A DNA stretch of 64,000 nt, taken from Paracoccus shanxieyensis (lineage in GTDB: Bacteria; Pseudomonadota; Alphaproteobacteria; Rhodobacterales; Rhodobacteraceae). Positions 44,130 to 53,212 of the stretch are shown here, one piece after another. Below the pieces are notes generated by a model, which had not been told where the DNA came from, did no database searches, and worked only from the letters and a program-made list of their open reading frames with translations. The position numbers and the translations under genes were made by a program. Each line of letters begins with the position of its first letter. Position 1 is the first letter of the stretch. Location of the stretch: the NCBI RefSeq assembly GCF_009711265.1, contig NZ_WMII01000006.1, forward strand, positions 124,001-188,000, given 5' to 3'.

Positions 44130-44519
44130 ATGGACGGCGCCACACGGTTTCATGTCGATTGCCCCTCGCGTCTGCTGTTTGAACAGATCGCGGATAAATG
44201 GTCGATGATGATCCTGACCGTGCTGGATGAACGACCGGCCAGATTCAACGAATTGCGCCGCAGGCTGGAGGGGATCTCGCAGAAATCGCTCAGCACCGTC
44301 CTGCGACGGCTTGAGCGGAACGGGCTGGTCAACCGGCGCGTGCTGGACGGGATGCCGGTCGCGGTGGAATATTCGCTGAGCCCGCTGGGCGTCACCTTGT
44401 TGCAGCCGTTTCGCGCGCTTTATCGCTGGACATGCGACAATATGAAAAGCGTCGAGGCGGCGCGTCAGGATTTCGACCGCCGGACCCAGCCGGAAAAAAT
44501 CCACGCCGCCATGGATTAA
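44130..44519 (+). CDS. HxlR-family transcriptional regulator
   Basis: A 129-residue winged-helix regulator: CPSRLLFEQIADKWSMMILT has the conserved N-terminal Cys at residue 11, and RRRLEGISQKSLSTVLRRLE is the recognition helix region. HxlR proteins with this cysteine commonly sense quinones, aldehydes or oxidants through thiol modification. ATG 44130 has GAAGGATACC upstream. It is divergent from the old yellow enzyme gene, its likely target. Confidence 0.92.
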   Translation: MDGATRFHVDCPSRLLFEQIADKWSMMILTVLDERPARFNELRRRLEGISQKSLSTVLRRLERNGLVNRRVLDGMPVAVEYSLSPLGVTLLQPFRALYRWTCDNMKSVEAARQDFDRRTQPEKIHAAMD

Positions 44520-44549
44520 ATGCGCGCCCGGCTTCGTATATGGGGGAAG

Positions 44550-45077
44550 ATGCCAAAGCGAACTCGGGAAATTCTGGAATTGCTGCCGCGCTTGCGGCGC
44601 TATGCGCTGGTTCTGGCGCGCAATCAGGCCGATGCCGACGATCTGTTGCAGGAAGCCTTCCTGCGCGCCCATGAACGCCGCGCCACGCTGGATCCGTCGC
44701 GCCCCGCGCGTGGCTGGCTGATGTCGATCCTGCACAACGCCTTTATCGACGGCAAGCGCAGCCAGCGCGCCCGGTCGCGGCGCGAGGCGGATTTCGCCGC
44801 CTTCATCGACATGCAGGTTCCCGCCGCGCAAGAGGTCGCGGTGCGGCTGGACCAGATCCGCGCCGCCTTTTTCCGCCTGCCCGCCGAACAGCGCGAGGTG
44901 CTGCACCTGATTGCCATCGAAGAGATGTCCTATGCCGACGCGGCGGCGTTTCTGCATATCCCGCAAGGCACGCTGATGTCGCGTCTGGCCCGCGCCCGCG
45001 CCGCGTTGCGGGCCTATGAGGATGGCGCGATACCACCCCTGCGGCTGGTCGGAGGAGGAGACAGGCATGACGGCTGA
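44550..45077 (+). CDS. ECF-type RNA polymerase sigma factor
   Basis: A 175-residue sigma factor. Region 2 is RLRRYALVLARNQADADDLL with LQEAFLRAHERRATLD, and region 4 is LPAEQREVLHLIAIEEMSYA with IPQGTLMSRLARARAALRAY. ATG 44550 follows GGGGGAAG; an alternative ATG at 44520 directly overlaps the hxlR stop (TAAATG). The next gene overlaps by 11 bp and encodes its anti-sigma factor. The inducing signal is unknown; the DUF2076/ExoD/TerC genes that follow suggest envelope or oxidative/metal stress. Confidence 0.93.
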   Translation: MPKRTREILELLPRLRRYALVLARNQADADDLLQEAFLRAHERRATLDPSRPARGWLMSILHNAFIDGKRSQRARSRREADFAAFIDMQVPAAQEVAVRLDQIRAAFFRLPAEQREVLHLIAIEEMSYADAAAFLHIPQGTLMSRLARARAALRAYEDGAIPPLRLVGGGDRHDG

Positions 45078-45813
45078 TGTCAATCAGGACGATCTGGACG
45101 CTTATGTCGACAATCAGCTTGACCCATGGCAGCGCAATGCGGTCGAGGAATGGCTGGGCGCGCATCCCGCCGAGGCCGCCCGCGTCATGTCCGATCTGCA
45201 CCGCCGCAACCAGTTGCGTCTGGCGCTGGCCCTGCCGGGGGAACGCCCGCGCGACCTGAAGGCCGCGCGCCGGCTGGACCGCGCCATCGCTCCGCGCGGG
45301 TTGCGGCTTGGGCTGCCCTCGGCGGCGATCGCGGCGACCGTGGCCGCATTGTGGCTGGCGCTGGGGCCGGTGGGTCTGCGCGAAGGCGCGGCCTCGACCC
45401 CGCCACCGGCCTTCGTGAAAAGTGCCCTTGCCGCCCGCGATGCCAGCGATCTGCGGCTGGCCATGCTGTCCCAGCCCGAAGCGCCCGATGTCGATCCGGC
45501 CGAAATCCGCGCGCTGACCGGCCTTGTGCTGCCGCAGATCCCGGAAGGCTGGGTGCCGCGCGATGTGCAGGTATTCCCTTCCCTGCAGGGGCCGGGGGTC
45601 GAGATGGTGCTGGACACGCCCGAACATGGCCGCCTGTCGATGTTCGTCGTCCGGGTCGGCGGCGGCGAAAGCAGCGGCACGGTGCTTGCCGGTGACACCG
45701 GCATCGCATGGTTCACGCAGGACGGCGTGGCCCATGTGCTGGGCGCGCGGGATGACCCCGCCCGTCTGGCCGACACTGCCGAGCGGATGCTCGGTTCAAT
45801 TCCCCACAACTGA
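45067..45813 (+). CDS. Membrane-anchored anti-sigma factor
   Basis: A 248-residue protein. The N-terminal cytoplasmic helix bundle (DDLDAYVDNQLDPWQRNAVE) resembles the anti-sigma domain of RsiW/ChrR-type proteins, without the zinc HxxxCxxC motif. One transmembrane helix lies at about residues 79-97 (PSAAIAATVAALWLALG), and a periplasmic domain of about 145 residues follows. GGAGGAGGAG is upstream of ATG 45067, which overlaps the sigma gene by 11 bp, the usual arrangement for stoichiometric synthesis of a sigma/anti-sigma pair. Confidence 0.88.
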   Translation: MTADVNQDDLDAYVDNQLDPWQRNAVEEWLGAHPAEAARVMSDLHRRNQLRLALALPGERPRDLKAARRLDRAIAPRGLRLGLPSAAIAATVAALWLALGPVGLREGAASTPPPAFVKSALAARDASDLRLAMLSQPEAPDVDPAEIRALTGLVLPQIPEGWVPRDVQVFPSLQGPGVEMVLDTPEHGRLSMFVVRVGGGESSGTVLAGDTGIAWFTQDGVAHVLGARDDPARLADTAERMLGSIPHN

Positions 45814-45827
45814 AGGACAATTTCCCT

Positions 45828-46355
45828 ATGGATCACAATGATCGCCAGGCCATCCAGGACCTGTTCGGCAAGCTTGCACAGGTCGAGCGGCAGACGCCCG
45901 CCCGTGATGGCGAGGCCGAGGCGTTCATCCGCGACACCGTGGCCCGCCAGCCCTCGGCGCCCTATTACATGGCGCAGACCGTCATCATGCAGGAACACGC
46001 GCTGAACATGGCGCAGCAGCGCATTCAGGCGCTGGAGGCCGAGGCCGCGCAGGCCCAGCAACCGCAGGGCGGCTTCCTGTCGCGGCTGATGGGCGGCGGT
46101 GGCGCATCGTCGGTGCCGCGCGTGCAGCGTCCGCAGCCGGGCGCGGCGGCCCCGATGCAGCAGGCGCAGGGCGGCGGGTTTCTGGCCGGTGCGGCGCAGA
46201 CCGCGATGGGCGTTGCGGGCGGTGTGCTGCTGGGCAATGCCATCGGCTCGATGTTCGCGGGCGAGGCTTCGGCCGAAGAATTCATGCCGCAGGAAGATCC
46301 CGCAGAGCACGAGGGTGATTTCGGCGGCGACGATTTCGGTGGCGATGATTTCTGA
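45828..46355 (+). CDS. DUF2076 family protein
   Basis: A 175-residue protein. The N-terminal region (DRQAIQDLFGKLAQVERQTP; AEAFIRDTVARQPSAPYYMA) is characteristic of DUF2076, followed by a coiled Gln/Ala-rich stretch, a Gly/Pro/Gln-rich linker, one hydrophobic segment near residue 130-150 (GAAQTAMGVAGGVLLGNAIG) and an acidic tail repeating GGDDF. Function is not established for the family. It is 14 bp downstream of the anti-sigma gene and its stop overlaps the exoD start, so it belongs to this stress operon. Confidence 0.88.
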   Translation: MDHNDRQAIQDLFGKLAQVERQTPARDGEAEAFIRDTVARQPSAPYYMAQTVIMQEHALNMAQQRIQALEAEAAQAQQPQGGFLSRLMGGGGASSVPRVQRPQPGAAAPMQQAQGGGFLAGAAQTAMGVAGGVLLGNAIGSMFAGEASAEEFMPQEDPAEHEGDFGGDDFGGDDF

Positions 46356-47023
46356 TGCGGGACACGCAGCTTTCCGCATCTGACGGCGCGTCCTCCTCGC
46401 CGACTGCGGAGGAGGACCGAAGTCGGCTGCCGCTGTCCGTTCTGATCGAACGGCTGGCACAGGCTCCGGGCGAGGAACGCATTTCCGTCGCCCGGATGAT
46501 CGCATGGTTTGAAGGCCGCGCCACGCTGGCGCTGCTGCTGGTGTTCGGCATCCTGAACATCCTGCCCAACCCGCCGGGATCATCGGCGGTGCTGGGGCTG
46601 CCGATGCTGTATCTGTCGGCGGCGCTGGTCTTGGCCAGACCGCCGCGCTTTCCCGCCGTCATCACCCGGCGCGGCCTGTCGCAAGGCATGTTCCAGACCA
46701 TCGCCCGCCACTCGCTGCCGACATTGCGCCGCGTCGAGCGGATCCTGCATCCGCGGCTTGAGGCATTCGCCTCGGGCCCGGCGCTGCGGGTCACGGGCGT
46801 CTTCTGCGTCCTTTTGTCCGTCATCCTGATCCTGCCGATCCCGCTGGGCAATATCCCGCCCGCCGCCTGCATGTGCCTGCTGGCCTTGGCCGCCGTGGCG
46901 CGAGACGGGCTGTGGATGGTGCTGGGCTGGATCGCCTCGGTGCTGTGCATCGTGCTGCTGGCCGGTGTGACCATCGCGACCCTGAACCTGATTGCGCAAT
47001 TCCTGCTGCGCCTGCTGTCCTGA
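46355..47023 (+). CDS. exoD: ExoD family membrane protein
   Basis: A 222-residue protein of the ExoD (exopolysaccharide synthesis ExoD) family. Three or four hydrophobic stretches are seen ([60 protein letters not shown]). The duplicated L-P-x-P-x-G pattern is typical. In rhizobia exoD mutants have altered exopolysaccharide and are alkali-sensitive, but the biochemical function is unknown. The ATG overlaps the DUF2076 stop (TGATG). Confidence 0.9.
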   Translation: MRDTQLSASDGASSSPTAEEDRSRLPLSVLIERLAQAPGEERISVARMIAWFEGRATLALLLVFGILNILPNPPGSSAVLGLPMLYLSAALVLARPPRFPAVITRRGLSQGMFQTIARHSLPTLRRVERILHPRLEAFASGPALRVTGVFCVLLSVILILPIPLGNIPPAACMCLLALAAVARDGLWMVLGWIASVLCIVLLAGVTIATLNLIAQFLLRLLS

Positions 47024-47036
47024 GATGGAGTTTCCC

Positions 47037-48587
47037 GTGTTTTTCGAATGGATGTCCGACCCCGCCGCATGGGCCGGACTGGCCACGCTGATCGTGCTTG
47101 AGATCGTTCTGGGCATCGACAATCTGGTGTTCATCGCGGTTCTGGCCGACAAGCTGCCGCCGCATCAGCGCGACCGCGCGCGGATGATCGGCCTGACGCT
47201 GGCGCTGCTGATGCGGCTGGGACTTCTGGCATCGGTCGCATGGATCGTCACGCTGACGCAGCCCTTGTTCAGCCTGTTCGGGCATGCCTTTTCCGGGCGG
47301 GATCTGATCCTGATCTTTGGCGGGCTGTTCTTGCTGTTCAAAGGCACGATGGAGCTGCATGAGCGGCTGGAGGGGGCCACGCAACACAAGGAAGCCAACC
47401 CCGTTCATGCCGTTTTCTGGCAGGTGCTGGTGCAGATCGTGGTGCTGGATGCGGTGTTTTCGCTGGACAGCGTCATCACGGCGGTCGGCATGGTCGAACA
47501 TCTGTCGGTGATGATGATCGCGGTGATCGTCGCTGTCGGCGTGATGATGCTGTCGGCAAAGCCGCTGATGGCGTTCGTCTCGCGCCATCCGACGGTGGTG
47601 ATCCTGTGTCTGGGCTTTCTGATGATGATCGGCTTTTCGCTGATCACCGAAGGGTTCGGCTTCCACATTCCCAAGGGCTATCTTTACGCGGCCATCGGCT
47701 TTTCTGTGGGTATCGAGGCGCTGAACCAGATCGCGCGGCGCAACCGCGAACGCGTGCTGACCACCGGCGATCTGCGCGACCGCACGGCGGGCGCGGTGCT
47801 GCGCATGCTGGGCGGCCGCCGGGGCGAGGATCTGGGCGGGGCCGCCGATACCATGGCCGATCAGGTCGAGCAGCAGGCGATCTTTGGCCCCGAAGAAAAG
47901 GACATGATCCGCTCGGTCCTGACCTTGGCCGACAGGCCCGCCACCTCGGTCATGACCCCGAGGGGCGAGGTGGACTGGCTGGATCTGGATGCCGATGAGG
48001 CCAGCCTGCGCGAACAGATCCTGACGCAGGGCCATTCGCGCTTTCTGCTGGCGCGCGGCAGTCTGGAACAGTTCGTCGGCGTGGCGCTGGCCAAGGACAT
48101 TCTGCGCGACCTGATGGCCCAGGGCCATATCGACCTGCAGAACTCGGTCCGCGAACCGCTGGTCGTGCATGAAAGCCTCAGCGCGCTGCGCCTGATGGAA
48201 CAGTTGCGCAAGTCGCGCGTGCAACTGGCGGTGATCGTCGATGAATTTGGCGCGTTGGAAGGCATCGCCACGCCCACCGATATCCTTGAGGCCATCGCCG
48301 GTGAATTCCTTGACGAGGGCGAAGAGCCGATGCTGGCCCAGGAGGCATCGGACGGGTCGTGGCTGGTCAGCGGCTGGATGGATATCCGCCGCGCCGCCGA
48401 TCTGCTGCGCGCCGATCTGCAGGATTCGGCTGAACGCTATTCGACGCTGGCGGGCTATATCCTGTGGACGCTGGGCCGCCTGCCGGAACAGGGCGAGGTG
48501 ATCCGCGCGGGTGAGTTGACCTTTGAGGTGGTGCGGATGGAAGGCCGCGCCATCGACACGGTCCGCGCCTCGCGCCAGCCCATGTGA
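47037..48587 (+). CDS. TerC-family membrane protein with CBS and CorC domains
   Basis: A 516-residue protein. The N-terminal 240 residues are a seven-helix TerC domain ([40 protein letters not shown], with the conserved acidic pairs within the membrane thought to bind metal). A CBS pair follows (about 290-425; [40 protein letters not shown]), then a C-terminal CorC_HlyC domain (about 430-510). It resembles YoaE/YegH and may handle Mn2+ or other metals. GTG 47037 is preferred because GGAG is 6 nt upstream; ATG 47025 is the alternative. Last gene of the sigma operon. Confidence 0.92.
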   Translation: MFFEWMSDPAAWAGLATLIVLEIVLGIDNLVFIAVLADKLPPHQRDRARMIGLTLALLMRLGLLASVAWIVTLTQPLFSLFGHAFSGRDLILIFGGLFLLFKGTMELHERLEGATQHKEANPVHAVFWQVLVQIVVLDAVFSLDSVITAVGMVEHLSVMMIAVIVAVGVMMLSAKPLMAFVSRHPTVVILCLGFLMMIGFSLITEGFGFHIPKGYLYAAIGFSVGIEALNQIARRNRERVLTTGDLRDRTAGAVLRMLGGRRGEDLGGAADTMADQVEQQAIFGPEEKDMIRSVLTLADRPATSVMTPRGEVDWLDLDADEASLREQILTQGHSRFLLARGSLEQFVGVALAKDILRDLMAQGHIDLQNSVREPLVVHESLSALRLMEQLRKSRVQLAVIVDEFGALEGIATPTDILEAIAGEFLDEGEEPMLAQEASDGSWLVSGWMDIRRAADLLRADLQDSAERYSTLAGYILWTLGRLPEQGEVIRAGELTFEVVRMEGRAIDTVRASRQPM

Positions 48588-48592
48588 CGACC

Positions 48593-48625
48593 GGGACGCC
48601 CCGCCCGGTGGTGCGGGGCGGTCCC
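48593..48625. terminator. Bidirectional terminator, terC / hybrid kinase
   Basis: GGGAC-GCCCCGC pairs with GCGGGGC-(g)-GTCCC across an 8-nt loop: 12 bp with one bulged G. It lies between two convergent genes. No T-run on the plus strand. Confidence 0.6.
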
Positions 48626-48634
48626 AAGCAGCCC

Positions 48635-50836
48635 TTATGCGCCGATGCTATCGGCCAGCACGAACCCCGCCAGTTCCTCGGGATCGACGGGTTTCCAGAT
48701 GATCTCCAGCCCGACCTCGCGCGCGGCGGCGCGGATCTGCGGCGAGCGGTTGGCGGTGATGATGCGCGTCGGGCGTGGGCCATGCTGGGCTGCCAGCGCC
48801 ACGGCCAGCGCCACCCCCGTCATGCCGGGGCCAAGCTGGTAATCGATCAGGCAGATATCGGGCGTGATGCCGATTTCATCCAGCAGCGCCAAGGCGTCTT
48901 CGCCGTTCTCGGCCTCGATCACGCTGACGCCCAGCCGGTCCAGCGATTGCGACATGGCCGCGCGCAGATCGTCGTCGTTTTCCACCAGCAGGACGATGCG
49001 GCCGCCATGTTCGCCGGGCTCGATGGGGATCTGTGGCGGCGTGTCGGGCATGGCCGGGCGCAGATGCGCGGGGGCCATGGGCAGTTCCACCGAAAAGCAG
49101 GTGCCGCGCCCCGGTTGCGATTGCAGCACCAGCTTGTGGCCCAGAAGCTTGCACGCACGATCGACGATGGCCAGCCCAAGCCCCATGCCCTCGGCTGCCG
49201 AGGCCGAGGCGTTGATGCGGTGAAATTCGCGAAAGATCGCCACCTGTTCGTCGGGGGAAATACCGGGGCCGGTGTCATGGACCTCGATCCGCACGCCGCT
49301 GGGAACGCGGCGGGGTCCGACCAGAATGCGGCCCTGCGCGGTATAGCGGATGGCGTTGCTGATCAGGTTTTGCAGGATGCGCCGCAGATATGTCGCGTCG
49401 CTGCGCACCACCATCCGGCTGGGCAGGATATCCAGTTGCAGCCCCTTGGCTGTGGCCGCGGGGGCGAATTCGTCGGTCAGCTGCTTCAGCAGCGCATCCA
49501 GCGGCACGGGCGTGATCTCGACCTCGCTGCCGCCGCCTTCCAGCCGCGAGATATCCAGCAGCGCGCCAAGGATCGCCTCGACGCTGGTCAGCGCGTTATG
49601 GGCCTTGACCAGCGTCGCGTGCAGCTTGGGCGTTTCGGCATCGTCGCGCGCCCCCGCCACGAACAGCTTGGCCGCCGATAACGGTTGCAGCAGGTCGTGG
49701 CTGGCCGCGGCGACAAAGCGCACGCGGGTCGAATTGGCGCGTTCGGCATGGGCCAGCGCCTCGGCCAGTTCTTCGGTGCGGGCGGTGACGCGGGCCTCAA
49801 GCGTGGCATTGGCGCGCAGCATGGCGTGGATGGCCATGCGTTCGCGCGTCACGTCCGACAAGGACAGCACGAAGCCGCGCCCCGGCATTTCCTGCGCCGA
49901 GACCGCCAGCACGATATCCGAGACGTGGCGCATCTCGAAGGACAGCGCCGGGCGGCCCGACCGGGTGCGCACCCATGCCACCAGATCGGCATGATGCACG
50001 CCACCGGCAAGCTGGAACTGCCAGCGCGACTGGCCCAGCAGCGCCGAAAACGGCGTGCCCTGCCGCAGCATGGCCGAGGGCAGCGCCAGCATCTGCGCCA
50101 GCCGCCAGTTCCAGCCGATCAGCCGCCGCCCGGCATCGAAGATCCCCACCCCCTGATTCAGATGTTCCAGCGTGGCGCGGATCATGCGGGCCTGATCGTC
50201 CAGCAACCGCCCGCGTTCGGACCGCTCCAGTCGCATCATCTGCGTCACATCGGTCTGCAGGATGACGGTGCCGCCGCCCGCGACATGCTGTTCGCTGACC
50301 TGCAACCAGCGGTCGCCGGTCAGTTCGACATTGAAGACCTGCCGCTGGCGATGGCGGCGCAGGCGGGTCTGTTCCCAATCGGCGGGCATGACGCCCGCAG
50401 GCAGCGCCAGATGCGCCGAAAGCGAACAGATGCGGATATAATCGCGCATGGTCAGCCCGGCGCGCATAAAGGGCTGCACATCCGGCAGGGCGCGGCAAAA
50501 GCGGGAATTGCACAGCACCAGCGCGCCCGCGGCATCGAACAGCGCGAAGCCTTCCTCGATGGCCTCGATGGCTTGCGACAGATCGCGGCGGGCGCGTTCG
50601 GTCGCGGCATTGGCTTGGTTCAGCAGCTCCAGCGTGGCCTCAAGATCGCGGGTGCGCTGGCGCACGCGGTCCTCCAGCACGGCGGCGCGGTGGAATTCCT
50701 CGAAGGCGGCGCTGCGGTCGCCGTTGTTCTGTTCGCTGTTGCGCATCAGCGCATCGGCAATGATCAGCAGCTTTTCGACATTCGCCGATGCGGGGGCGTC
50801 CGGGTCGATCAGCGGGTCGGAAATGCGCGCGCTCAT
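48635..50836 (-). CDS. Hybrid PAS sensor histidine kinase (NahK/ErcS-like)
   Basis: A 733-residue soluble kinase with no transmembrane helix. Order: N-terminal coiled coil, two PAS-like segments (about 90-200 and 225-340), histidine kinase with H380 in AAASHDLLQPLSAAK, ATPase motifs LQNLISNAIRYTAQG, DTGPGISPDEQ and EGMGLGLAIVDR, and a C-terminal receiver with D665 in LIDYQLGPGMTG. The SHDLLQPL box is the NahK/ErcS type found in Pseudomonas beside PQQ ethanol oxidation genes and the NO sensor NosP. Here it overlaps the FIST-protein gene by 4 bp, so a NosP-NahK pair is strongly suggested. It has its own receiver and a partner LuxR response regulator. Confidence 0.9.
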   Translation of the reverse strand: MSARISDPLIDPDAPASANVEKLLIIADALMRNSEQNNGDRSAAFEEFHRAAVLEDRVRQRTRDLEATLELLNQANAATERARRDLSQAIEAIEEGFALFDAAGALVLCNSRFCRALPDVQPFMRAGLTMRDYIRICSLSAHLALPAGVMPADWEQTRLRRHRQRQVFNVELTGDRWLQVSEQHVAGGGTVILQTDVTQMMRLERSERGRLLDDQARMIRATLEHLNQGVGIFDAGRRLIGWNWRLAQMLALPSAMLRQGTPFSALLGQSRWQFQLAGGVHHADLVAWVRTRSGRPALSFEMRHVSDIVLAVSAQEMPGRGFVLSLSDVTRERMAIHAMLRANATLEARVTARTEELAEALAHAERANSTRVRFVAAASHDLLQPLSAAKLFVAGARDDAETPKLHATLVKAHNALTSVEAILGALLDISRLEGGGSEVEITPVPLDALLKQLTDEFAPAATAKGLQLDILPSRMVVRSDATYLRRILQNLISNAIRYTAQGRILVGPRRVPSGVRIEVHDTGPGISPDEQVAIFREFHRINASASAAEGMGLGLAIVDRACKLLGHKLVLQSQPGRGTCFSVELPMAPAHLRPAMPDTPPQIPIEPGEHGGRIVLLVENDDDLRAAMSQSLDRLGVSVIEAENGEDALALLDEIGITPDICLIDYQLGPGMTGVALAVALAAQHGPRPTRIITANRSPQIRAAAREVGLEIIWKPVDPEELAGFVLADSIGA

Positions 50837-51990
50837 GCCGGGTCAGGCCCGATATCGGTGCCGGGCGGATAAAAGGCGTATCCGGTCAGCGTATGGTTCA
50901 CATGCATCGGCCCGAACTGTTCGCCATAGGTGGAAAACCCGGTCACGCCATGGCTGCGCATCAAGGCCGAGATGCGGCCGGTCATCTGTTTCTCCTGCGC
51001 CTCGATCCGGCGCAGGATGCAGTCGAAGGCCAGAATGGCATCGGGCTTGCCGGGCGCGGACAGGCGCTGCAACTCGGCCTCAAGATGCTGATCCAGATGG
51101 CCGGGCTGGGTCATCGTCAGCACGACGCCATTGTCGATGGCCGAAAAGAACACCAGCTCGCCCGAGGGCAGGGCGCGCTGGATCGCCCGGACGTGGTGAC
51201 GCTTGCCGATGCGTACGGCCAAGGGATGCGCGGCGAAGGTGAAAGCGTCCAGATGCATCGGATCCTTGCCCAGCAGCCGGGCATATTCCTGCGCCGCCGG
51301 TTCGGCATTGATGCATTGCACCGTGCGCGAGGCCGGGTCCGCGCGCGTCACCACCATGCGCAATTCGGTCGGTTGCAGGTGGTCGATATTGATGGGCCGC
51401 ACCGGCCCCGCGCTGCGCAGCACGCACAGCACCGCCGCATCGCGCAAAAGCCGGCCGTCATGCAGCAGCCATGTTTCGCGAAAGCGGATGCCATCCCCCG
51501 CCGAGCCGCCGATCAGCGGCATGGTGCCCGCGCCGACGGCAAGGGCGGCGGCCAGCTCATCCTCGCGCACGGACATGCCATCGACCAGCAGCACGGCGAA
51601 TTCGCTGGGCAGACCGGCGTGATCGTCGGCCAGTCTTTGGCGGGTCTGCAGCAGTTCCTGTGTCAGCACCTGCCGCGACAGATGCGACAAATCGGGAACC
51701 AGCAGGCATTCGGCGGCGAAAGGCCCGTCGGCAAAGCCGAAGGCCACGATGCTGCCCTGATCGTAACCGTCCTGCGAGATCTCGCCCGCGGTGGTGCAGC
51801 CGATGACATGGCGGGCGGGAAAGGCGGCGGATGCCTCGCGTGCCAGCCGCGACAGATCCGCTTCGGCCGAGATGAACAGCAGCACCAGCGCAAACGGTCC
51901 CGCGCCCAGCCCGCGCCGAAGCTGCGCCAGCGCGTCGGCGGCATCAGCAGGCGCGCAGGCGCGGGCGATGGGGGGCGGGCTGGCGGTCAA
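50833..51990 (-). CDS. FIST-domain sensor protein (NosP-like)
   Basis: A 385-residue cytosolic protein with an N-terminal FIST_N domain (LVLLFISAEADLSRLAREAS; VIGCTTAGEISQDGYDQGSI) and a C-terminal FIST_C domain ending with FSTYGEQFGPMHVNHTLTGY, the highly conserved FIST signature. NosP proteins are FIST proteins that bind haem and NO and control a co-transcribed kinase; this gene overlaps the NahK-like kinase gene by 4 bp. Haem binding is not proven by the sequence; several His residues are possible ligands. Confidence 0.9.
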   Translation of the reverse strand: MTASPPPIARACAPADAADALAQLRRGLGAGPFALVLLFISAEADLSRLAREASAAFPARHVIGCTTAGEISQDGYDQGSIVAFGFADGPFAAECLLVPDLSHLSRQVLTQELLQTRQRLADDHAGLPSEFAVLLVDGMSVREDELAAALAVGAGTMPLIGGSAGDGIRFRETWLLHDGRLLRDAAVLCVLRSAGPVRPINIDHLQPTELRMVVTRADPASRTVQCINAEPAAQEYARLLGKDPMHLDAFTFAAHPLAVRIGKRHHVRAIQRALPSGELVFFSAIDNGVVLTMTQPGHLDQHLEAELQRLSAPGKPDAILAFDCILRRIEAQEKQMTGRISALMRSHGVTGFSTYGEQFGPMHVNHTLTGYAFYPPGTDIGPDPA

Positions 51991-51996
51991 CAGGCC

Positions 51997-52683
51997 TCAG
52001 CCCTCTTTCGACAGGGCGGCGAAGCTGGTCGATTGCGCCAGCAGCACGGCCTGCATCCGGCTTTGCACGCCCAGCTTGCGCATGATCGCGGTGACATGCG
52101 CCTTGACCGTGGTTTCGGCGATCGACATCTCATAGGCGATCTGCTTGTTCATCAGCCCCGCGCAGACCAGTTGCAGGATGCAGGCCTGCTGGCGGGTCAG
52201 TTGCGCCAGCCGCTGCACGGCTTCTTCCGACGGCGTGGCGGCGCTGTTGTCCAGCACCTTGCGGCTGGAATGCGGCGCGCCGCTGGCGATGGTGACGAAG
52301 GCTTCGCGGATCTCCTCGCGCTCGGCATGTTTGGGCAGAAAGGCCGTGGCTCCGGCTTGCAGGGACGCGCGTACCACGCGCAGATCGGTCATCGAGGACA
52401 CGACGATGATCGGCAGCTCCGCATCCATCTGGCGCATCCGCACCACGCCGTCGATGCCGTTCACATCGGGCAGGTTCAGGTCCAGCACCACGACATCGGG
52501 CATGCCGCGCTGCGCGATGTGCTGGATCGCGGCCTCAAGCGTGCGGGCGGTCTCCACCTGCGCGATGCCCACGGGGCCGGTCAGCGTCATGGCCAGCGCA
52601 TCACAGAACAGCGGGTGATCGTCGACGATCAGCGCATGGGCGAATCCCTGCGCGTGATCGGCCCTGGCGATGGACTGGGGCAT
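51997..52683 (-). CDS. LuxR/NarL-type response regulator, alcohol-oxidation cluster
   Basis: A 228-residue response regulator. The receiver (about 15-130) has the phosphorylation Asp in VVVLDLNLPDVNG. The C-terminal GerE-type helix-turn-helix is LTRQQACILQLVCAGLMNKQ with ETTVKAHVTAIMRKLGVQSR. It resembles AgmR/ErdR-type regulators of PQQ alcohol oxidation in Pseudomonas. ATG 52683 has AAGGAGGAG upstream. It is the first gene of the operon RR-FIST-kinase (6 bp before the FIST gene), with a palindrome 37 bp ahead of its start. Confidence 0.92.
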   Translation of the reverse strand: MPQSIARADHAQGFAHALIVDDHPLFCDALAMTLTGPVGIAQVETARTLEAAIQHIAQRGMPDVVVLDLNLPDVNGIDGVVRMRQMDAELPIIVVSSMTDLRVVRASLQAGATAFLPKHAEREEIREAFVTIASGAPHSSRKVLDNSAATPSEEAVQRLAQLTRQQACILQLVCAGLMNKQIAYEMSIAETTVKAHVTAIMRKLGVQSRMQAVLLAQSTSFAALSKEG

Positions 52684-52719
52684 GGCGTTTTCTCCTCCTT
52701 CGCGCCGGTGGGGCGCGCC

Positions 52720-52735
52720 TGTCATCAGAATGACA
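52720..52735. promoter_or_regulatory. Perfect palindrome upstream of the response regulator gene
   Basis: TGTCAT-CAGA-ATGACA, a 16-bp perfect palindrome 37-52 bp upstream of the regulator start. A good candidate for an autoregulatory operator of the LuxR-type response regulator. Confidence 0.5.
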
Positions 52736-52762
52736 CCGGGTGCGGTGCGAAACAAACCCGAT

Positions 52763-53212
52763 TTATCCGCCCGCCTCGGCGGGGGCGGTTTCCGGCACGA
52801 TCTGGATCTGCCAAAGCCCGGTTGCGTTGACCTGCACGCTGTAGCGGCCCGGCTGGCGGATCAGGAATGTGCCATCGCCCGCGCCCGCGCGGTGCAGGTT
52901 CTGGACCACCGCCCCTGCCGCATCCAGCAGATAGATCACCATCACCACGTCCTGACTGCTGAAGTTCAGCCGCGCAGGCGCGTCGATCTGGAACGGCTGC
53001 GAGATGCCGCTGCCCTTGCCCGAAAAGCTGGCGATGGCCCCCGGCGCGGCAAGGGCGTCAAAGCAGGCCAGCCGCTGGCTGTCGCTGGCAATCGCCTGAC
53101 AGCGGGCGACAGACTGCCCAAGATCGCGCGCGTCGGCCGGACCGGCCAGCGCACAGGTCAGCGGACCGGCCAGCGCGGCGATCCCAAGGGCGATCACCAG
53201 TTGACGGGGCAT
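52763..53212 (-). CDS. Exported protein of unknown function (149 aa)
   Basis: A 149-residue protein with a signal peptide (LVIALGIAALAGPLTCALAG, cleavage near residue 27) and a mature part that looks all-beta (SSQDVVMVIYLLDAAGAVVQ; GTFLIRQPGRYSVQVNATGL), similar in shape to small periplasmic beta-sandwich proteins. RCQAIASDSQRLACFDALA has the two-Cys pattern seen in exported type VI/lysozyme-inhibitor-like proteins. Family not certain. ATG 53212 lies within the end of the pentapeptide gene (19-bp overlap), so it is translated from the same transcript as exaA and that gene. Confidence 0.7.
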   Translation of the reverse strand: MPRQLVIALGIAALAGPLTCALAGPADARDLGQSVARCQAIASDSQRLACFDALAAPGAIASFSGKGSGISQPFQIDAPARLNFSSQDVVMVIYLLDAAGAVVQNLHRAGAGDGTFLIRQPGRYSVQVNATGLWQIQIVPETAPAEAGG

